A stretch of DNA of 64,000 nt, taken from positions 62,001-126,000 of the forward strand of contig JAIXMO010000014.1 of NCBI GenBank assembly GCA_025677825.1, given 5' to 3'. The notes under the pieces were generated by a model, which saw nothing but the letters and a program-made list of their open reading frames with translations, was not told where the DNA came from and made no database searches. Positions 46,120 to 56,886 of the stretch are shown piece after piece. The DNA comes from Helicostylum pulchrum. Lineage: Eukaryota > Mucoromycota > Mucoromycetes > Mucorales > Mucoraceae. How positions within the stretch are numbered: the stretch's first letter is position 1; the number at the start of each line of letters is the position of its first letter. The translations under genes and the position numbers were made by a program.

Positions 46120-46720
46120 ATGAGTAATCAAAGGCTGACAAAGAAACAAATGATTCTAGGTAAAACATAAAAGATATACGTTATTATTAAAACCAAGGGT
46201 TGTTTTTTTTAAAAACTGTTACATAGCTTTCAAAGACCATGATATAAATGATACTGGTGAACTAGACGCAGATCATTTGCTAATGGCATTACTCTCACTT
46301 AATTTACCTGTGGAACAGTCTGATATACCTGATTTATTTGAATGTGTAGGTCGAGAAAAGGATAAAGCAGTTAACATGGATGATTTTATGGACATTGTTA
46401 CAGAATTAAAGGTAAACTACATACAACTACAATGATAAAAAAGGGTCTAAATGTGTATACATATAAAGGGTGTAGATGATACAGATGACTTTTTAGAGTA
46501 CAATGACACACCTACGGCTGAAACAGCGTTTCAAATGTTGGTGGATCCAAACGTAAACGGTATCACTTTAGAGAGTTTACTGCGCGTATGTGCTACGCAA
46601 GAAGAGTCTTGGACAAAGCAGCAAATAACTGAAATGATGAACGAAGCAGATTTAAACCATGATGGGAAGATTGATCCGATAGAATTTAAACTTATATGTA
46701 AAAAAGTAGGCTTATCTTGA
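46120..46720 (+). CDS. EF-hand calmodulin/centrin-like protein
   Basis: Three exons (46120-46159, 46227-46411, 46469-46720) give 158 residues with four EF-hand positions. Only the last loop, DLNHDGKIDPIE, is canonical at all ligand positions. The first, DINDTGELDADH, lacks the Glu at position 12. The second (GREKDKAVNMDD) and third (DPNVNGITLESL) are degenerate. Length and the N-terminal RLTKKQMILAFKDHD phrase recall centrin/Cdc31 or a divergent calmodulin. A single functional Ca2+ site would suggest a structural light chain or centrosome/mRNA-export role, but the partner is unknown. The start at 46120 is the first ATG and lies about 200 bp from the divergent mic10 start. Confidence 0.8.

Positions 46721-46756
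<36 letters not shown>
46721..46756 (+). repeat. (CT)n microsatellite after the EF-hand gene
   Basis: About sixteen TC/CT dinucleotides begin a few bases past the EF-hand stop, so they probably lie in its 3' UTR. Confidence 0.85.
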
Positions 46757-46760
<4 letters not shown>

Positions 46761-46943
46761 CTGTTTTAATATGGCAACAGTTTGTGTGTGTGGCCCTATT
46801 TTTTTTCCCTTATACCCTCCCCTTCACTCCCTGAATCACAAAAAAGCACATCATCGATCAGCTAAATCTTTATAAAGCTTTTTGTTGCGGTTCAAATTTA
46901 ATTACATAAATAACAATAATAAAAAAGGAAATTTTTATTTAAA

Positions 46944-48333
46944 TTAATTGAAATGATGAACATCACTAGCAAGACGACCGCGAATAGACTTGGGTTCGGA
47001 ACCAGGTACATAAATATTAGTCCAGAATTCAGCAAGGTTAGGTTCAGGTGAAGCCTCAGCTTCCTTTTGAGCTTCATCTACTTCCTTCTTTGTCTTTTTA
47101 TCCATCTCCTTCAATTCAGCCTCAGTAGCTACCTTGTGCTCAATAATGGTCTTCTTGAGAAGTGTGATAGGATCAGCGGTAGCTCTGACCTTTTGAACTT
47201 CTTCACGCGTACGATAAGTAGTACCAGGGTCAGACATGGAATGTCCACCGTAACGGTACGTAGCCAATTCCATCACTAAAGGACCTTCACCTGCAACAGC
47301 TCTCTTCTTGGCCCATTCAACAGCACGCTTAACTGCAAAAATATCCATACCATTTACCTACATACAAAAAAAAAGGTTTAACAAAAACCCTCCACCGTAT
47401 TAAAAAAAAAAAACTTACAAGGATACCAGGAATATAATCACCACGCTTGTAATAATCTGTAGAAGCTGAAGAACGTTCAGCGGAAGTACCCATACCATAC
47501 TTGTTGTTCTCACAAACGAAAACAACAGGTAAATCCCAAAGCTTGGCCATATTATACGCTTCGAATACTTGACCTTGATTAGCAGCACCGTCACCGTAAA
47601 GTGCTAAAGTGACGTTGGGATTACCGAGGTACTTTTGCGTAAATGCAACACCGGCACCTAAGGGAACTTGAGCGCCTACAATACCGTTTCCGCCGTAAAA
47701 GTTCTTTGCATACATGTGCATAGACCCACCTTTACCCTTGGACACACCGTCAGCACGGCCCATGAGTTCAGCCAAAATCGCCTTTGGTGTTGCACCACGT
47801 TCAAGTTCAAACCCATGACAACGGTACGCTGTAATAATATGGTCTTCAGGTGTAAGAGCTGCTTCAATACCAGACGCAACTGCTTCCTACAATTTTAAAA
47901 AAAAGAATTGTAAATAACTGGGGGCCAAAGGGAATTTTTTTTAAAAAAAAAACTTTACTCCGCCGTTAGATAAGTGACAAAATCCACGAATCTTTTTTGC
48001 TTTGTAGAGACCATCAGCCGCCATTTCAACACGACGAATGAGGTTCATGTTCTTGTAGAGGTCAAGTAATTCTTCCTTGTTGGTCTCGATTTCGAAGCTA
48101 GGGGCGTCGGCGTTGTACATTTTAAAGGAGCTTTCGGGTAAGGTGATATGGATGCTTTCACTGCTAGACTTCTTTGCCATAAGCAATTGGGAGCTAGTAG
48201 AGAGAGTACGCTAAAAAGATAATTTATTTGAGTATATATTTCTTGTTAGTGTAGAACACGCGTGTATATTTACCACAGCATTGAATGCTTTAGGTGCAGC
48301 ATTTGCCTTGATAAACAAACGTGTAGAAAGCAT
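46944..48333 (-). CDS. pda1: Pyruvate dehydrogenase E1 component subunit alpha
   Basis: Four exons (48333-48274, 48210-47959, 47886-47419, 47357-46944), all phase 0, give 397 residues. The presequence ([20 protein letters not shown], then RTLSTSS) targets mitochondria. [42 protein letters not shown], and the thiamine-diphosphate motif [17 protein letters not shown] are characteristic. [15 protein letters not shown] contains the regulatory serine phosphorylated by PDH kinase. It carries out thiamine-dependent decarboxylation of pyruvate with E1-beta and hands the acetyl group to E2. Length is near the yeast enzyme (420). It is convergent with the EF-hand gene. Confidence 0.96.
47935..47952. 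repeat. T8A10 palindromic tract in a pda1 intron
   Basis: Eight T followed by ten A lie inside the intron between the second and third pda1 exons, directly beside the donor. Confidence 0.8.
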
Positions 48334-48580
48334 TTTTATTTTATTTTTGAAAAAGAAGAAGGGAAAAGAAGAGAAAAAGACGGGTAAAAAAAAATAAAAA
48401 CAAATTTTTATAAACAATTCTGGGGGGTAAAAACTGTATTTGGATTGGATACTTCTATCTACCTAATCTAAGACATTTTTTTTTTTTTTTTTACGTGCTA
48501 AACTAGTTTCTTTTCTTGTATTAAAAAATAATGCTTTTTTTCTATTGTGTGACAAAAATCCTCAAGCATTAAAAAAAAAC

Positions 48581-51229
48581 TTAACTCCGTCCAAGTTGCT
48601 TTTTTGTGGCCTTTAGTATATTTTCTTCAAAAGGACATAATAAATCACTTGGATCAAAGCTCTCCCGTTTCCTTTCGCATGTCGACACTTTTTTATGCCA
48701 ATTTTCCGCCACTTGATCCAGTTCATCTACTGTCTTAATTCTACCCCACAAATCCATGATGGGCATCTTCTCAAACCTTGGTAAACCATGCTCAGGCAAC
48801 TGTTCCAGAATTGTATCACGTTGCATTAACGGCACCAAAAACTGCGACACCTTTGACTCTGTACGACCTTTATCCTTGACATGTGTACCGTACTCCAAAT
48901 GGTTTGTCGAAAACGATTCAAAGTCTTTAAAGTTAGGGTAGATCATCACATACGCACGCAAGTAAGTCAACTCGATAAAGTATTTCTTCCATGATTTCTT
49001 CCAGTTGGACGATCTGCTACCCGGTACCGTGATATTGTAGTACCCCTTCCATGTATCGTCTTTTTCAATACGGCTGGTCAAGTAGGTATGGAACATACGC
49101 CAGTGCTCGGGAAAATAAACTGCTCCCCAGCTACAAGGCACTTGTGTAGCATAGGGCGCTCTTGCATCGTACCCACTGGCTGTCAACACGGGCGAAGGGT
49201 CAAACGGCACGCGGCCCGCTGGTAAAAGCTCCAAATTACGTGGCGAGTATAAACTTACACCGTACACATGCTGATACGCGTCGGATTCATTACTGCTGTA
49301 CCGGTACTTTAATATGTTGTATTTGGCCCATACGTAAAACAACGGTGAGAGTTCAATATCGTCTTCTAATAGCACACCGTAATGATGGTTATCACTTGGA
49401 TACCAAGATTCAATAATGGCAGGCATCAGTCCTCCTTTTTTAATACGGTGCCTTATCATCTTTGGCCCGTGTTTCCAGTCAAATGATTCGACTACTTGTT
49501 GTGTAACACGATCTGCAGATTGTTCCATGTGGACCATTAGCTCCATGGTATCGTCACCGAGATAGTACGCTTGGTTAAGTGAGGTTAATAATCGGGAAAG
49601 AGATTCAGGTCTTCTGTCTGTAATTACAACTAGATCCAATTTAATACTATGCCAATCTACTCGCAAGAAGAAAGGAAAAAAAAATTAGTTCGTATTCTTA
49701 TATACCAAAAAAAAAATGGGTTACTTACGTTGTAGTGCTTCTACAGAGAGATCAGATATCCAAAGCGCACGATTCACTTGCCCCATGGGCAACCCAATAC
49801 TGGTGATATTCATTACCTGTGCCGCAGTTTCAATCGCACGATAAAAGAACGAATTTTCATTATCCCTGAGCTGAATCAAAACCTGCGGCCGAACAAACTT
49901 TAATAATCGAGTAACCGGTACTGTATAATCCACCACACTTTCTTCTTCTCCACCACCACCAGTACCAGTACCGCGGTTATACGCCGCAGTTAAATCATGT
50001 ACAAAGACCTTGTCGCTGTACTGACACTCAAGCGTACTGAAAAGCTCTTGAAACGTAGCGTGCGATAAGCCGTTAGTTAAAATGACGTGTATTTGTTGAT
50101 GTTGCAATAACTTGCATACAAGCGGCATAAACTCGAACGCGTGTGCATACCCGTGCAATAGAACCATTACCACGTTACCCTGCGATATCTTTTGTCTGTC
50201 TACGACGTGCGGTAAAACCGACCGAAAATCTGTATTGCGCAGTATAAAGTTCCAGTTGGAGCAAAACGAGGAAGTGGTGGTGACGGGCTTTAGTTTGGAT
50301 GGAACGATAACCGAGTTGATATTGGCGCTGTATAATAGGGAGTTGCTGATGAAATAGGCTAGTGGTAGATCAAGTGCGTTGGAGTTGAGTTCGTGGTGTA
50401 AGGTGTGCAGCCAGGAGGTACGTAAGAACCATGAGCCGTGAATCATGTCCACTTTTCGAGACGTGGCGATTTTGCTGGAGAGGAAACATTCGAGTTTGTT
50501 AGTTGGGGTGTGGATGACGGCGGCTTGGTAGCCAAGTAAGGTTGATTTGTATTCGTCGGTTTTTAAGAGGCCGTAGGTGGAATAAATGTACTCGGGTTCA
50601 GGGATAATGTAAGGTTCTAAGATCCAAGTGTATTCGGTAGTGATGATGGATGAACTAGGTTGTGTGACGAGCCAAGATGCGTCACGTACCTGATAGAATT
50701 CTTTGTTGACAATAGGTATCATGGATTGAATGAAAGTGATCGGAATATGGCTCGACTGGACTATCGGTTTCAGTTTTTCCTTAATACTGGCGTCACTGTA
50801 CAAGATGTGGATTGATTTAGGTTGCATGGACTGTAATAAAATAGCGTTCATTTGAGTTTCTAATACATCTTGTTTTGTTGTCGCTTGTATCAAAATAGTG
50901 AGATCTGCAACAAGTTTCTGTTTAGAGTCTTCTTGTTCCTTGTTTAAAAAAGTCTGGCCGATTTGAGATAACAAAGCGTCGATTTCTTTACCGCTGTGAC
51001 CTTGCTGTAACTGCTGCTTTTGCATGTTTGTAAATAATGTAACGTCTTCTTTGTTCATGGCCTTGTGTTTAAAGGCAGTGGGTTCATAGTCGCCAGTTAA
51101 GGTGGCACCTTCGCTGGTATAACAGTAGAGAAAGTATGTCCAGAATCCAAGAAATGCAGTCGCAATCACTATCCAACAAAACCGAGTTACTTTTCGGTGT
51201 GGGTATAAAGGTTTTAATGATCCTGTCAT
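48581..51229 (-). CDS. Type II membrane, multi-module glycosyltransferase-like protein
   Basis: Two exons (51229-49729, 49659-48581) give 859 residues. A short basic N-terminus precedes a signal anchor (about 17-37, FCWIVIATAFLGFWTYFLYC), placing the bulk in the Golgi or ER lumen. Three modules can be distinguished. Residues about 100-320 begin DLTILIQATTKQDVLETQMN and look like a degenerate GT2-like GT-A fold. Residues about 345-500 begin VVMVLLHGYAHAFEFMPLVC and look Rossmann/GT-B-like. Residues about 505-859 begin LDLVVITDRRPESLSRLLTS and form a GT-A domain with EDDIEL (599-604) as the likely metal-binding DxD equivalent. PCSWGAVYFPEHWRMF and SFSTNHLEYGTHV look conserved. I cannot name donor or acceptor. 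Whether modules one and two are active is open. Confidence 0.75.
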
Positions 51230-51902
51230 TTTTATTTTTTTATAACAAAGAAAAGAAGAAAAAAAGAAAAAAGAAAGCGTTATTTATATATATATAAAAT
51301 GCAAGTAAATTTATAATCTCGGTATTAAATACAGTAAGAAAGTCGTAAAATGAGGAGCTAAAAAAAAAGAGGGAGTGTTCAAGGGGGGAGATGCAGATGA
51401 GCTCGAACAATATATAAATAAAAACAAGATGTTTGCGGTTTAAATCGGTCTTGCTCACAAAAAAAGGTATATTGTTTATATAAACTGCATAGAATTTGAT
51501 TGGTACAAAAGGAAATGTATACTGACATATAGTTGAGGTTATATCGCAAAAAGAGATCTTCTCTCATTTTTGCCACTTTTTTTTTTACACAAAAAGTGTG
51601 TGTAACATATATTGTATGACAAAGGGGAGGAATCGTTTTCTCCTGCAAGATGAACTTTTTTTTATTATTATTACGGCTTGGTTAGGTAAGAAATTATCAG
51701 ATAGGCAATATGAATTTTACACAATAAAATAGTTTTTATTACACAAAATTAACGGAGCATGACCATCACAATAAGTGTAGATATACAATATATAAAAAAA
51801 AAAGAAGGCGAAAGTTTACAATTGGGGGAGGGGATTTATTTATTGCTGTTAAATTTATATACAAAGAAATGAAAGAAGGGGAATTAGACATGAAAAAGGT
51901 CG
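51230..51902. other. Intergenic region between the glycosyltransferase and PQ-loop genes
   Basis: AT-rich promoter DNA of the glycosyltransferase gene plus the 3' flank of the PQ-loop gene. No further gene was recognised. Confidence 0.5.
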
Positions 51903-53008
51903 TTATTGACTAGTAGGAACTCTAGATAAAATAGTAGCCATTTTACTATTGGTATTTTTTCTATAGTACATGAATTGAGCAAAGATAACAGAGTCTAGAA
52001 ACAAAGTACCGATACTACCCGCTAAATAAGGCAGTGCTTCTAAAAACGTACGCCTTGTATGTCCAGGATGAAGAAGAATACTGGCGGCGTAAGTCATGTT
52101 ACCACCAACGGAGAAATTAAATAAGGCCAGCGAAAGTCCAAGCGTAGATTGACGCTTATAGTTTTTTATGATTTGTGGTACACGAGAAACCAAATAAAAT
52201 GTTGTGCACATCCAAGCTAACAACCAGCCAATTGTTATATGTGAATCATAATCTTGCATGACCCCTGTATCCGTAGTAGTCAACGCGGAAGATCCTAATT
52301 TACATCCAAATAGTAATAATCCCATAAAGGTCGTCTTATTATCTGTAGTAGTAGATCCGTAATTGGGTGGTGAAGCAGATGAGATATCGGTCATTGGTCT
52401 ACCGGTAGATTCTTCATCGTCATCTGATATTTTCATTATTTCGTCTGTGCACGCGATATCGCCTTTACCAAAATGTAAATATTGAAACAGCAAGATAATA
52501 TCCGTCAAGACAAAATAACAAGCCAAGTACGTTTGAAAAGGAAGTTGATGATTCAATACGCAACTAAACATATTTCCCAGATCGCCTAAATACATATACG
52601 TAATGTTTATTTAGCAAAAGAAAAAGGGGGAGAGTCAAAGTTTCATAAATAAATAAACATACCAGCCAACCAAAAATATAATAAGTAAGATGAGAGTCCA
52701 TCGGCAGACTTTAATTTATAATTTTCCATCATTTGGCTATATAAACAATTATGAATTTACATTTAAAGCGTATATGTGTACTGATACCTACGGTACTTGA
52801 GCATTTAACCAACAAAAAATAGAAGCGTACCCAAGGAAAATACTGAAAGCATCCTGGTATCCATAAACACATGAACCAAACCCGGACTATATAAGTAAAA
52901 GAAATTAATTTCCTGACAGATTAATTTCGATCCCCTATAAAAAGTAAAAATACTTGCGTAAATCCATTGAATGTAAGGTGCTGTATTTTCATGAGGAATA
53001 CACTCCAT
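51903..53008 (-). CDS. PQ-loop vacuolar amino-acid transporter (Ypq1/PQLC2 type) with a GC-AG intron
   Basis: Four exons (53008-52958, 52886-52792, 52736-52663, 52585-51903) give 300 residues. Two PQ-loop motifs are visible: QVPQMMENYKLKSADGLS in the N-terminal half and VPQIIKNYKRQSTLGLS in the C-terminal half. They lie in a seven-helix layout, with an acidic cytosolic loop (KISDDDEESTGRP) between. Yeast Ypq1-3 and human PQLC2 export cationic amino acids from the vacuole or lysosome. The first intron only fits the frame if it starts with GC: exon 1 ends QWIY at TAC, followed by GCAAGT, and exon 2 opens SGFGSCVYGYQDAFS. With that choice the four exons sum to exactly 301 codons. Orthology to a specific yeast paralogue is not resolved. 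Confidence 0.88.
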
Positions 53009-53085
53009 TTTTGTTATTTAGATAAAAGTAAAAAGAAAAAAAAAAAGATCGTTGTTAAACCATAATAATGTAATAAAACAAAATA

Positions 53086-53130
<45 letters not shown>

Positions 53131-54569
53131 AATCAGCAACAATAGACAAAAATTTCCTTTTCTAGTATTTCAATCAAGGGAGATTCAAGGTTTTAAAAAT
53201 AGTGATGATCCCCCCAAGTATGCACTATACGGAAAGAAGGCATGTATCTAGCCTTTTTGTTCATCTTCCACTGATTAATGCTTTGGTTTTGATCGCTAAA
53301 AGATATCTACTTGATAGTTTAACTTTATAAGTACCTTTTTTGTCTATCAATTTCCCTTTTTTAGTTTTTGTTTTAATACGATCATCCACACACTTTTTTT
53401 TTTTTTTTTTTATATTCCACAGAAATACGTGTAACAAGGAAAAAACTTTCTTTGTAACACTTGTTCTTCTTTTCTTTTTTCATTTTAAATAAAATCATTT
53501 AAGCAATTGCAATTTGTTTAGTCCATCACCCCTAGTGTCTTTTTCTTCTTTTTTCTTTCTCAGTTTTCTTTTTTTAATAAGTAATAAGAAAAAAGCCTAT
53601 ACCTTTATGTGAGATATAATACGCGACGGTTGACTTTTCCCGTCTTATTTATAGTCAAAGGTCGTACCATTACACACAACATGGATATACGGTATCGAAT
53701 ACTGAAAATCAGTTTTTTTTTTTTTTTTTTTTTTTCATTATTATTTCTTGTCGTACTAAAACTTTGTAGGTCTCACGTAGCATATTGTACCACACTCCAC
53801 TTACGCGAAATTTTTTCTTCTTCTGGCGAACTATAAAGTTCGAGCCGGACGTTCCTGAAAAGCAGTAAGATCGTCTTTTGTTTATACAAACAGTTACTTT
53901 GCAAAAAATTTAAATAGAGAAAAAAAAAACGCGAGAATGCTGCAGCACTACTATCTTTACATATACATATACAGTGGTTCTAAACTATAAAATAAGACTA
54001 CAAAGAGATTGGTGCTAGATAAATAAACGTATTACATTTTATTTATATGGAAAAGCAAGAAAAAATACATTTATAAAGTTTACATTAAATACTGCCAAAA
54101 TGCATTGTACTTTCTTTATTTTGAACTCCATTGAGTTACAAGATCCTTTTTTTTTTTACGCGTTTTTACCATGGTATTGGGTTGTAGAAAAAAAGCCCAA
54201 GTACCTTTTTAAATGCAGAGTGTTAATCAGCTTCAAGTACCTATACGCGTATAATGGTAACTTTGAACAGTTCCCCCCTCTCTCTGTTTTTTTTTACAAA
54301 TGTTTACTTTCACAAAAAAAACTGGTGGTACTTGAATGTCTTTTAATGGCAATTTCAAAGAGATGGTGCAGGGTAGTATCGCAAAGCTCGGTCAATCCGA
54401 AAAAAAAAAGTATTTAATTATAGGTGGGTAACATAAAATATATCTCTCAAAACCCCATCGTACTGTGCGACAGTATAATAGAGTTGTGGCCAAGTTAAGC
54501 TTTCTCTCGACTTGTTTTTTTTTTTTCAATTGTGAAAAAGATCAGTGTGTCAAACTTTATCCAAGCAAC

Positions 54570-54590
54570 TTTTTTTTTTTAAAAAAAAAA
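54570..54590. repeat. T11A10 palindromic tract
   Basis: Eleven T followed by ten A in the 2.4 kb intergenic region. A second T9A9 junction lies at 54948-54965. Confidence 0.8.
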
Positions 54591-55347
54591 TGCAGGCTGT
54601 TTATTGAATTTTTTTTTATCGTTTACTGCTGGCCGCTAGATTAGTTTGGCCGTGTCAAAAGTTTTAGTGTAACATGTTTTATTCTTGGAAAAAAAAAAGA
54701 AAAGGGAGAAGAGAAAAGACGAAAAGAAAAACAAAATTAATTTTGTTTTAACGTTGCCAGAAAAAAAAAAAAAAAAAAGTCGATAAAATCTTAATGACGC
54801 GTCATGCATATGCTGTACTCGATATGGGAAAAGATAAACAAAACAGCGACTACCAAGATTTCTGAGATATGAAGTGTACATCAAGTTACTTTTTGTTACA
54901 GTTTTTTTTTTTCTGCGTGTTTCAATCGTCTTGATATCTGACATACATTTTTTTTTAAAAAAAAAGAAAGTAACAATTGAGAGGCGATACTTTTCTTCTA
55001 GCATGTAAAAAAAAAGTTCCCTATCTTGCATATCTTGAGTTATTCAGCTAAAAATAAAACATTTCGGTAATTTTTTCATCCAATTATTTTAGCGATTATA
55101 AAAAATTGACAGTGAGGTGAGGGACCCAGGATATTCCAATGACTAAGGACAAAACCATGAAATCATTGGCTTTTTAAGTGGAAATTTTTATTTTTAAAAA
55201 AATGAGGCGAAGTCTGAGTCACAAAAAGTGACTTTTTTTAATTTGAAAAAAGTTTTTTTTTAAATGCCAGTTATCCAATCAATACGTGGACCCGTCACAG
55301 TTCAAAAAATCAATATAAATAACGAAAAAAAAATTACTAAATAAAAT

Positions 55348-55402
55348 TTTTTTTTTACAGAGTGGAACCATATAAACTACTTTTTTTTACAGAGTGGAAC
55401 CT
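55348..55402 (+). repeat. Duplicated acceptor-like element before the threonine aldolase start
   Basis: TTTTTTTTACAGAGTGGAAC-C occurs at 55348-55369 and again at 55381-55402, 33 bp apart. Both copies end in a poly-T plus ACAG, which is a strong 3' splice site form, just before the ATG at 55417. Confidence 0.8.
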
Positions 55403-55416
55403 CTTATAGTAATCTA

Positions 55417-56671
55417 ATGTCCTTTACAAGAATCTTACCTGCTCGTCGTTTATTTTCAACCACAGTGGCTCCTCATGCCTACTATACAAGCTCTTTGGTC
55501 TCGGATCACGTTGTCAAGAAGATAGATCCTGCTGCTAAACTCTATGACTTTAGAAGTGATACTGTAACTGCCCCCACTGATGAAATGTTTGACCTTATGA
55601 AAAGTGCCTCTCGTTCAGATGATGTCTTTCAAGTAAGTTTTTTTTTTTTTTTTTTGACAAGGTAAACAAACATTAACATTTTTTTATTATTATTATTATT
55701 AGGAAGACAAATCTGTAAATGATCTTCAAGACTATATGGCCGAGGTTACTGGTCATGAGGCTGCTCTCTTTTGTGCTAGTGGAACTATGACCAACCAGTT
55801 GGCTCTTCGTACCCATTTAATTACCCCTCCTCATTCAGTTGTTTGTGATTCTCGTGCCCACGTATTTTTGTGGGAAGCTGGAGGACTTGCTGTTCACTCT
55901 CGTGCTTCTGTCTCCCCTGTTATTGCCTCCAACGGTGTCCATATTACCAAAGAAGAGATTGAGCCAAACCTTTTGGGTGAAGATATCTATTCTGCTCCTA
56001 CCCGTGTTGTGTCTCTTGAAAACACTTTAAACGGTATGATCTTCCCCGTGGAAGAAATGGCCAAGATTTCTACTATGGCTCGTAACCGCGGTCTCGCTAT
56101 GCACTTGGACGGTGCTCGTCTCTGGAATGCTTCTGAAGAGACCGGGGTCTCTCTTAAAGAATACGGTAAACTCTTTGACTCCATGTCTCTTTGTCTTTCC
56201 AAGGGTGTTGGAGCTCCTATCGGGTCTATCGTTGTTGGTAACGCCAAGTTTATTGACCGTGTTCGTTATAACCGTAAGCTCTTTGGTGGAGGGTGGAGAC
56301 AAGCTGGTTTCATGGCTGCCGCTGCTCAGTACGGTATTGACAAGATTGTTCCTACCATGAAGGAAACTCACAAGCTTGCAAAGTACTTGGCTGACCAACT
56401 TGTTGCTATGGGTATCGACCTTCAAATTCCTTGTCATACCAGCATGGTCTTCATTGACACTACACGCTGTGGACTCCAAATCGAACGTGACCTTATTCCT
56501 GCTTTGGCTGAACGTAATATCAAGATCGGTGGTATGGGTCATAAGGCTCGTATTGTTTTACATCATCAAATTGATCGTCAAGGTGTTGAGTCTCTTTTGG
56601 AGGTTGTTCGTGACGCTATGGCTATGCGTGAACAAGATGATTTACGGCTTACTTCAAGTGCTTCCGCTTAA
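55417..56671 (+). CDS. PLP-dependent threonine aldolase with a mitochondrial-like leader
   Basis: Two exons (55417-55632, 55703-56671) give 394 residues. DFRSDTVTAPTDEM is the N-terminal signature of low-specificity L-threonine aldolases. FCASGTMTNQLALR, HLDGARLWNAS and SLCLSKGVGAP (PLP Lys239) complete it, and FGGGWRQAGFMAAAA is also conserved. The enzyme splits L-threonine or L-allo-threonine to glycine and acetaldehyde (yeast Gly1). The first about 25 residues (MSFTRILPARRLFSTTVAPH) are Arg/Ser/Thr-rich without acids, so mitochondrial import is likely. Codon choice is strongly biased (GCT, GTC, CGT, AAG, CTT), more than in its neighbours. This suggests high expression and explains long open antisense frames over this gene. 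Confidence 0.94.
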
Positions 56672-56767
56672 AGTATACCCCCAAATCTATTCATAAATCA
56701 TCCCAACATGTAAACCTCATCCATATCACATTTTACTCGCATCTTAATATTTAACTTTTTTCATTAT

Positions 56768-56773
56768 AATAAA
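56768..56773 (+). terminator. AATAAA polyadenylation signal of threonine aldolase
   Basis: AATAAA 97 bases after the stop codon at 56671. Confidence 0.4.
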
Positions 56774-56869
56774 AAAATGATTTTTGTTTAACTCTATAAA
56801 TATAACTTTTCTTTTCCTAACTTTGTAATAAGCCGGTCTTACTGAGAATCAATACGATCCAGGACAAGA

Positions 56870-56886
56870 CATGTTTCCGAAACATG
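56870..56886. promoter_or_regulatory. 17-nt palindrome CATGTTTC-C-GAAACATG
   Basis: Two perfectly complementary 8-nt arms around a single C. The form suits a dimeric transcription factor site or a small hairpin. It lies about 200 bp past the aldolase gene and about 1 kb before ncs6. Confidence 0.35.

Larger units (their letters stand above)
53009..55416. other. 2.4 kb intergenic region, homopolymer-rich
   Basis: It contains A33 at 53094-53126, T20 near 53711-53732, T11A10 at 54570-54590 and T9A9 at 54948-54965. No ORF with coding character was found. It should include the PQ-loop promoter on the left and the threonine aldolase promoter on the right. Confidence 0.5.

Noticed and set aside
54100..54417. 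105-codon ORF in the 2.4 kb intergenic region
   Set aside because: Composition follows AT-rich DNA, with Lys and Phe runs at homopolymers and no conserved motif.
55987..56542. Long antisense ORFs over the threonine aldolase gene
   Set aside because: They arise from the biased codon use of the real gene, lack any domain and have no splice or start context.
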